The translations under genes and the position numbers were made by a program. This document shows, piece after piece, positions 1 to 5,060 of a DNA stretch of 5,060 nt (positions are counted from its first letter, which is position 1; the number at the start of each line of letters is the position of its first letter). The DNA is from Planctomycetales bacterium. GTDB taxonomy: Bacteria; Planctomycetota; Phycisphaerae; SM23-33. The stretch is from positions 1 through 5,060 of the forward strand of contig DAOVLS010000221.1 in the NCBI GenBank assembly GCA_030631125.1, written 5' to 3'. The notes beneath the pieces are model-generated. The model searched no databases and was not told the origin of the DNA. It was given only the letters and a program-made list of their open reading frames with translations.

Positions 1-27
1 CCTGACGAACTGGAGGAACAAAAGTGA
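1..27 (+). CDS. 3' tip of an upstream gene (partial, product unknown)
   Basis: Reading from base 1, the first frame is open and encodes the tail PDELEEQK before a TGA at 25-27. That stop overlaps the GTG start of cheD in the four bases GTGA, a common arrangement for translationally coupled genes, and the cheD SD lies inside this tail. Eight residues are too few to identify the product. Being directly upstream of cheD, another chemotaxis gene is plausible, but this is inference only. The open frame could also be chance because the stretch is so short. Confidence 0.5.
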   Translation, partial: PDELEEQK

Positions 28-503
28 AGCACGTCGTCGGCGTGGCAGACATGAAGATTTCCTCCGAACCGGGCGATATTGTCGTTACTCACGCACTTGG
101 AAGTTGCCTGGGGGTTGCAGTCTATGACCCGGTCGCTCACATCGGCGGCATCTTACACGTGATGATGCCGACTTCGACACTGAACCCGGATAAGGCCAAG
201 GCCAATCCCTATATGTTTGTTGATACCGGAATTCCGGCGTTTTTCCGCGAACTGTACGCCGTCGGCGGGATCAAACGCCGCCTGATTGTCAAAGTCGCCG
301 GCGGAGCGAATGTCCACAGCGTCAACGGCGACCGCTTCGCCATCGGGAAAAAGAATCACATCATGCTGCGAAAAATCTTCTGGAAAAACGGCGTCCTCGT
401 AGAGGCAGAAAACGTCGGCGGCAACTGCGCCAGGACAATGTACCTGGAATTAAGCAATGGCAGGGTCTGGCTCAGTTCGGCTGGGATAGATAAGGAATTG
501 TAA
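24..503 (+). CDS. cheD: Chemoreceptor glutamine deamidase CheD
   Basis: This 159-residue protein matches the CheD family over its whole length. CheD is a cytoplasmic enzyme that deamidates specific glutamines of methyl-accepting chemotaxis proteins to glutamate, preparing them for methylation; in many bacteria it also binds CheC-type phosphatases. The family's cysteine-hydrolase residues are all visible: Thr22, Cys28 in the ALGSC motif and His45 in GGILHVMMP. The later KVAGGA motif (residues about 90-95) and the NVGGNCART segment near the C-terminus are also typical. The length is normal. GTG at 24 is chosen because GGAGG (12-16) lies 7 bases upstream and because it forms a GTGA overlap with the stop of the preceding frame. 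It is the first complete gene of a chemotaxis run that continues with cheY, cheX and cheB. Confidence in the family is high; the receptor targets are not in the window. Confidence 0.95.
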   Translation: MKHVVGVADMKISSEPGDIVVTHALGSCLGVAVYDPVAHIGGILHVMMPTSTLNPDKAKANPYMFVDTGIPAFFRELYAVGGIKRRLIVKVAGGANVHSVNGDRFAIGKKNHIMLRKIFWKNGVLVEAENVGGNCARTMYLELSNGRVWLSSAGIDKEL

Positions 504-545
504 CGTGATTGATAGACTTTCCACTATATTACCGGAGCAACCAGA

Positions 546-561
546 CGGGGTTTGGACCCCG
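546..561 (+). promoter_or_regulatory. GC-rich hairpin abutting the cheY ribosome binding site
   Basis: CGGGGT (546-551) pairs perfectly with ACCCCG (556-561) around a TTGG loop. The SD of the following gene, GGGAGG, occupies 561-566, so the stem takes up its first G and sits directly against it. The stem is visible in the sequence. That it tunes translation of the receiver gene or affects mRNA processing after cheD is inference. It has no following T tract, so it is not a standard intrinsic terminator. Confidence 0.4.
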
Positions 562-574
562 GGAGGCGGATGAA

Positions 575-950
575 ATGTCTTTGAACATACTGATAGTGGA
601 CGACAGCACAGTGGTCAGGATGTCGATTATCCGGACGCTGCGCCTTGCCGAAATACCGCTCGACAAGGTTTACCAGGCCGCCAATGGCCAGGAAGGCCTG
701 GACGTCCTTGAAAATACCTGGATCGACCTGGTTCTCGCCGACATCAATATGCCGGTTATGAACGGCGAAAAAATGATAGAGAGCATACGCGCCAACCCGG
801 TATGGAAAGATCTGCCCATCGTCGTGATTTCCACCGAAGGAAGCAAAACGCGAATAGAACGACTCGAACAAAAGGGCGCGAAGTTCATCCATAAACCCTT
901 CCCGCCGGAAACCATACGCGAAGTCATCTGTGAAATGACAGGAATCGGCC

Positions 951-967
<17 letters not shown>
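575..967 (+). CDS. cheY: CheY-like single-domain response regulator
   Basis: The product is a 130-residue stand-alone receiver domain, the usual size for CheY, with no output domain. The acidic pair is Asp9-Asp10, the phosphorylated aspartate is Asp56 (ADINMP), the switch hydroxyl position is Ser86 (VVISTEG) and the conserved lysine is Lys107 (HKPF). It should be phosphorylated by CheA and signal to the flagellar motor or another output. ATG at 575 is preferred over a TTG at 509 because GGGAGG (561-566) is 8 bases upstream and the receiver fold starts at once (SLNILIVDDS). The 71-base gap after cheD contains a hairpin and a possible mini-ORF. The end overlaps the next gene, a CheX-type phosphatase, by 17 bases, which suggests that gene product acts on this receiver. 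The name cheY rests on size and neighbours; motor binding cannot be shown from sequence alone. Confidence 0.88.
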
Positions 968-2535
<1,568 letters not shown>

Positions 2536-2553
2536 AGACAAGGAGCCACAATA

Positions 2554-2988
2554 ATGGCGACTATAGAAGACGTTCTGATGATCAAGGGCCCCGACGTTAT
2601 CGTTGCGACCTCGATAAATACCGTCATGGAAGCGGCAACAATGATGGCCAAAGCAAAGGTCGGCTCTGTGATCATCAGGGACGACGGCGAAGTCAAAGGC
2701 ATCTTTACCGAAAGAGACCTGCTCGTCCGTGTGGTCGCAGTCGGCAAAGACCCGTCATCCACGCCGATTACCGAGGTAATGTCCTCGCCGGTCCGAAGTT
2801 GCAGGCTCGGCGACGACGTGGATAAGTGCGCCAAGGAACTCGCCGACTCGCACATACGCCACCTGGCCGTTATAGAGGACGGCTCATTAATAGGTTTAAT
2901 CAGCTTGAGAGACGTGCTGACCGCTGAACTCAGCAGCCGGGAAGAAAAAATCCGCACCCTCGAAGCAATCACCGGGCAGGGCGACTGA
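2554..2988 (+). CDS. Small protein with two CBS domains
   Basis: The 144-residue product is a tandem CBS pair (Bateman module) with little else. CBS1 spans about 8-63 and ends with the ligand-type motif GIFTERD (49-55). CBS2 spans about 75-130 and ends with GLISLRD (114-120), preceded by IRHLAV (101-106). Such modules often bind adenine nucleotides or related ligands through the Thr/Ser and Asp of these motifs (here Thr52/Asp55 and Ser117/Asp120). A short charged helix (about 127-137) closes the protein. No catalytic or DNA-binding domain is present, so it probably acts as a ligand-sensing partner of another protein. ATG at 2554 has AAGGAG (2540-2545) 8 bases upstream and lies only 18 bases after cheB, so co-transcription with the chemotaxis genes is likely. 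A two-component kinase gene follows downstream. Domain assignment is firm; the ligand, partner and role in chemotaxis are unknown. Confidence 0.9.
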   Translation: MATIEDVLMIKGPDVIVATSINTVMEAATMMAKAKVGSVIIRDDGEVKGIFTERDLLVRVVAVGKDPSSTPITEVMSSPVRSCRLGDDVDKCAKELADSHIRHLAVIEDGSLIGLISLRDVLTAELSSREEKIRTLEAITGQGD

Positions 2989-2990
2989 AG

Positions 2991-3003
2991 CCGCTGGAAG
3001 CGG
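2991..3003 (+). other. Short perfect hairpin after the CBS gene stop
   Basis: CCGCT (2991-2995) and AGCGG (2999-3003) form a five-pair stem with a GGA loop, two bases after the CBS gene stop. There is no T tract directly behind it, so it is not a textbook intrinsic terminator. It might protect the mRNA 3' end or be chance. Confidence 0.25.
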
Positions 3004-3019
3004 GAAGAGAGAACAGCAC

Positions 3020-3060
3020 AATACCCCTCTGCGTTTCTCGGTATTCCCCTAATTCTTTTA
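3020..3060 (+). terminator. Possible weak terminator at the end of the chemotaxis operon
   Basis: AATACC (3020-3025) and GGTATT (3040-3045) form a six-pair inverted repeat with a 14-base loop, followed by a pyrimidine-rich run that becomes T-rich from 3053. The position, 32 bases after the last operon gene, suits a terminator. The stem is AT-rich, the loop is long and the T tract does not start right after the stem, so this is a weak candidate. Confidence 0.25.
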
Positions 3061-3086
3061 ATTCTTTTAATTCTTCTGATTCTTCT
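3042..3086 (+). repeat. 9-base tandem repeat, about five copies
   Basis: Five consecutive 9-base units fit the consensus NATTCYYYT. The two units at 3051-3059 and 3060-3068 are identical (AATTCTTTT). Those at 3069-3077 and 3078-3086 differ by one or two bases, and the unit at 3042-3050 is more diverged. The array is almost purely pyrimidine apart from the first two bases of each unit. Nine is a multiple of three, so copy-number change would not shift a reading frame, but no gene seems to use it. It lies between the CBS gene and the kinase, and its first copy shares bases with the possible terminator stem. Confidence 0.8.
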
Positions 3087-3106
3087 GGACATCTTTGCAG
3101 GCACCT

Positions 3107-3115
3107 TGGTATATT
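3107..3115 (+). promoter_or_regulatory. Possible extended -10 promoter for the kinase-regulator pair
   Basis: TGGTATATT matches the bacterial extended -10 form (TGn followed by TATAAT with one mismatch). No good -35 element is seen at the usual distance: the bases there are GGACAT, next to the 9-base repeat. Transcription would start near 3122. This gives an almost leaderless mRNA if the kinase starts at 3129, or a leader of about 135 bases if it starts at 3258. It is the best candidate in the only real intergenic gap, but short AT-rich matches are common. Confidence 0.3.
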
Positions 3116-3128
3116 CCGCCTCAAGTTT

Positions 3129-4394
3129 GTGTCGGGCGAATTATCAACCTCGCACCGGAGAACTGAATGCAAATCACTTGATTCGGATAAACCTCGTTGG
3201 ATCTTCATCATCGCCGAACCGACCGCGCATGATGAAGAACTGGTCGGGAAAACAATTGTGAAAACCGTTACGCCATCGGCCGTTGACAACAGAGCCAAAG
3301 ATCCGTTCCGCAAATTTGCGGAATTGCTGCCGGAAATCGTCTTTGAAACGGACGTGGAGGGGAATCTCACCTTTATTAATCTCAACGCCTTCAGTGTCAC
3401 GGGCTACACGCCGGAGGACATCGATGGAGGATTGAACGTCTTTGAATTACTTGTTTCCGAAGACCGGGATCGCGCCGGGGGTGATTTGCACGGGGTGCTG
3501 GCGGGGCAGGAAGGGGCCGGCCCGTATGAATATAGGGTTTTGAGGAAAAACGGAAGTACATTTCCGGTCATCGTGCATGCCACACCCGTCATTCACGAAG
3601 GCGCTCCCGTGGGCATGAGAGGAATCATCGGCGACGTTACGGACAGGAAAAGGGCGGAGAAAGAGATACTGGAGTATAAGGAGCAGGTGCGGCAACTGGT
3701 CTCGAAACTGTGCCGAGTGGAGGAGCGACAGCGGCGTTCGATCGCCACGGTCCTGCATGACAGCATCGGCCAGCACCTCGCCGCATCGAGCATGAACCTT
3801 CAGTTGTTGCGCGAATGCGACCTGCCCGACGCTCACGCCGAAGCCCTGGACGAAGCCCTCGCGCTTATCAGGCAGGTAAGCAAGGACACACGGTCGCTGA
3901 CACTGGAACTGTGCCCTCCCCTGCTGTACGAGATGGGCCTGGCGGCGGCGGTAGAATGGCTTCTGGGTAAGTTCCGGTTCAAGTACGGCATTGATTATGA
4001 GTTTGAAAACCACGTGCAATCCGTCCCGCTGAATGACGATTTGCGGGGCCTGCTGTTCCAGGCGGTGCGGGAATTACTGCTGAACATTATCAAGCACGCC
4101 GACGCCCGTCATGTGAAGGTGGCTATTGCATCGGAGGAGGAGGATTTTCTGAATATCCGCGTCGAAGACGACGGCATCGGGTTTGACGTATCGCAACTGG
4201 ACTGTTCCCGACACGAGACCGGCGGTTTCGGGCTGTTCAATCTCCGTGAGCGTTTGCGACACCTCGACGGCCGGATCGAGATTGAATCCCACCCCGGCCG
4301 GGGAACCGCCGTCACCATCGGCCTGCCAATCAACGCCGAAAAGGAAGCGGCAATGGAGAAACAACGTGAGCACGCGAATACTGCTGGTCGATGA
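3129..4394 (+). CDS. Soluble PAS sensor histidine kinase (NarL-partner, HisKA_3 type)
   Basis: The 421-residue product is a cytoplasmic histidine kinase without membrane segments or signal peptide. A PAS domain spans about 58-172 (LPEIVFETDVEGNLTFIN, then RKNGSTFPV and GIIGDVTDRK). A short coiled helix leads into a HisKA_3 dimerization domain with phosphorylation site His210 (VLHDSIGQH), the form that pairs with NarL/LuxR regulators. The ATPase domain (about 305-402) has the N box ELLLNIIKHA (Asn319), DDGIGF (347-352), GGFGLFNLRER (365-375) and GRGTAVTIGLP. All catalytic motifs look intact. The signal sensed by PAS is unknown, and no haem- or flavin-binding signature is obvious. The GTG at 3129 has no SD. 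In-frame GTG at 3258 has GGGAA (3246-3250) 7 bases upstream and would give 378 residues with the PAS intact, so the first 43 residues are doubtful. The 3' end overlaps the regulator gene by 29 bases. Confidence 0.9.
   Translation: MSGELSTSHRRTECKSLDSDKPRWIFIIAEPTAHDEELVGKTIVKTVTPSAVDNRAKDPFRKFAELLPEIVFETDVEGNLTFINLNAFSVTGYTPEDIDGGLNVFELLVSEDRDRAGGDLHGVLAGQEGAGPYEYRVLRKNGSTFPVIVHATPVIHEGAPVGMRGIIGDVTDRKRAEKEILEYKEQVRQLVSKLCRVEERQRRSIATVLHDSIGQHLAASSMNLQLLRECDLPDAHAEALDEALALIRQVSKDTRSLTLELCPPLLYEMGLAAAVEWLLGKFRFKYGIDYEFENHVQSVPLNDDLRGLLFQAVRELLLNIIKHADARHVKVAIASEEEDFLNIRVEDDGIGFDVSQLDCSRHETGGFGLFNLRERLRHLDGRIEIESHPGRGTAVTIGLPINAEKEAAMEKQREHANTAGR
3202..3238 (+). repeat. Perfect 10-bp inverted repeat near the kinase start
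   Basis: TCTTCATCAT (3202-3211) is the exact reverse complement of ATGATGAAGA (3229-3238), with a 17-base spacer. Inside, CGC (3212-3214) can pair with GCG (3225-3227) if one C is bulged, extending the stem. It lies upstream of the alternative kinase start at 3258, whose weak SD begins 8 bases after the second arm. It could be an RNA hairpin in a leader or an operator-like site; if 3129 is the true start it lies within coding sequence. Confidence 0.6.
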
Positions 4395-5019
4395 TCACCA
4401 GGTGCTTCGGAAGGGCCTTCGGGCGCTGCTGGCGGGCGAGCCTTCCATAAAGATCGTCGGCGAAGCAGACAACGGCCGAACGGCGGTGGAATTCGCACGC
4501 CGCCTGTCGCCGGACGTCATCTTAATGGACGTAACCATGCCCGAACTCAACGGCGCCCTGGCAACCCGTCAAATACTCTCGGACTGTCCCCATATCAAGG
4601 TCATCGCCCTGTCGATGCACTCCGGCAAGCCTTATGTCCCTGAAATGCTGATTGCGGGAGCGTCGGCCTATTTGCTGAAGACCTGCGACCTGGCCGAACT
4701 CGTCCACGCAATCAAGATCGTGGTCAGCGGCCAAAATTACCTCAGCCCATCCATCACCGGCGGAGTAATCGAAGATTACGCCCAAGGCATGTCCGCCTCA
4801 GGCTGGTCCGTCTCGGCGAACCTCAGCAGCAGGCAGGCCGAAGTGCTGCAACTTCTGGCCGAAGGCAATACCTCCAAGGAAATCGCACACCGGCTGCACG
4901 TGAGCGTTAAAACCGCTGCCACACATCGCCAGAACATCATGGACAAACTGGACATCCACAGCGTGGCCGAACTGACCAAGTATGCCGTCCGCGAAGGCCT
5001 GACCGCACTTGAGTCCTGA
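4366..5019 (+). CDS. NarL/LuxR-type response regulator
   Basis: The 217-residue protein has the NarL-family layout and usual length. The receiver (about 3-118) has Asp9-Asp10, phosphorylation site Asp55 (LMDVTMP), Ser83 and Lys105 (YLLKT). A linker follows, then a C-terminal LuxR-type helix-turn-helix (about 150-212) with LSSRQAEVLQLLAEG, SKEIAHRLHVSVKT and HRQNIMDKL. It should bind DNA and control transcription when phosphorylated by the kinase encoded just upstream. The frame is open further upstream inside the kinase gene, but GTG at 4366 is preferred: GGAG (4355-4358) lies 7 bases before it and the receiver starts at once (STRILLVDDH). The 29-base overlap with the kinase strongly suggests co-translation as a cognate pair. 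In the recognition-helix region the common KTVE reads KTAA, a mild departure. Target genes are unknown. Confidence 0.93.
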   Translation: MSTRILLVDDHQVLRKGLRALLAGEPSIKIVGEADNGRTAVEFARRLSPDVILMDVTMPELNGALATRQILSDCPHIKVIALSMHSGKPYVPEMLIAGASAYLLKTCDLAELVHAIKIVVSGQNYLSPSITGGVIEDYAQGMSASGWSVSANLSSRQAEVLQLLAEGNTSKEIAHRLHVSVKTAATHRQNIMDKLDIHSVAELTKYAVREGLTALES

Positions 5020-5060
5020 TTCACTTCCGCCGATACAAATAACAGAGCGATACCCCAAAC
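5020..5060 (+). other. Downstream flank, nothing recognised
   Basis: The last 41 bases follow the regulator stop. I see no convincing hairpin with a T tract, no SD-start pair and no repeat here. The stretch is too short to tell whether the transcript ends or continues into another gene. Confidence 0.5.

Noticed and set aside
509..574. A 22-residue N-terminal extension of the CheY-like protein starting at TTG 509.
   Set aside because: The ATG at 575 has a strong SD at ideal spacing, and the receiver fold begins there. The extension matches nothing in the family.
2969..3400. A 143-codon minus-strand frame across the intergenic gap, with a KELKEL run.
   Set aside because: The charged run is the 9-base repeat in another frame. 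The remainder is antisense to the kinase start region and resembles no family I know.
3447..4019. A 190-codon minus-strand frame opposite the kinase.
   Set aside because: It is fully antisense to the PAS and HisKA_3 coding region, with a histidine- and arginine-rich shadow composition.
4292..4303. The perfect 12-base palindrome CCCCGGCCGGGG.
   Set aside because: It encodes the conserved HPGRG segment of the kinase ATPase domain. GC-rich Pro, Gly and Arg codons explain it without a regulatory role.

Overview
The window is a compact, single-strand (+) block of bacterial signal-transduction genes. It has two parts. The first is the end of a chemotaxis operon: the 3' tip of an unidentified upstream gene, cheD, a cheY-type single-domain receiver, a cheX-type CheY-P phosphatase, cheB and a small two-CBS-domain protein. 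The second is a soluble PAS sensor kinase followed by a NarL/LuxR-type response regulator. No tRNA, rRNA, transposon, CRISPR array or phage gene is visible. The host cannot be named firmly from these genes. CheD and a CheX-type phosphatase instead of CheZ point away from enteric proteobacteria. The moderately GC-rich coding style and the short 9-base intergenic repeat would fit an environmental lineage such as Planctomycetota or a deltaproteobacterial-type group, but that is a weak inference.

Bases 1-2988 look like one transcription unit. Neighbouring genes overlap or are separated by at most 71 bases, and most starts have a good Shine-Dalgarno (SD) sequence. CheD (receptor glutamine deamidase) and CheB (phosphorylation-controlled methylesterase/deamidase) both act on chemoreceptors. 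The CheY-like receiver would carry the output of a CheA kinase encoded elsewhere, and the CheX-like protein would remove its phosphate. Catalytic residues are intact in all four. The CBS protein ends the unit and is its least expected member.

Bases 2989-3128 are the only clear intergenic region. It holds two small inverted repeats, a 9-base tandem repeat and a possible extended -10 promoter. The kinase (GTG at 3129, or possibly GTG at 3258) and its regulator (GTG at 4366) overlap by 29 bases and should be co-translated as a cognate pair. A perfect 10-bp inverted repeat at 3202-3238 lies in the stretch between the two possible kinase starts.

The individual protein families are all well known, and I see no convincing evidence of an undescribed system. 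The points most worth a second look are the kinase start and the inverted repeat beside it, the 9-base repeat, the CBS protein joined to the chemotaxis genes, and the hairpin and mini-ORF in front of cheY.
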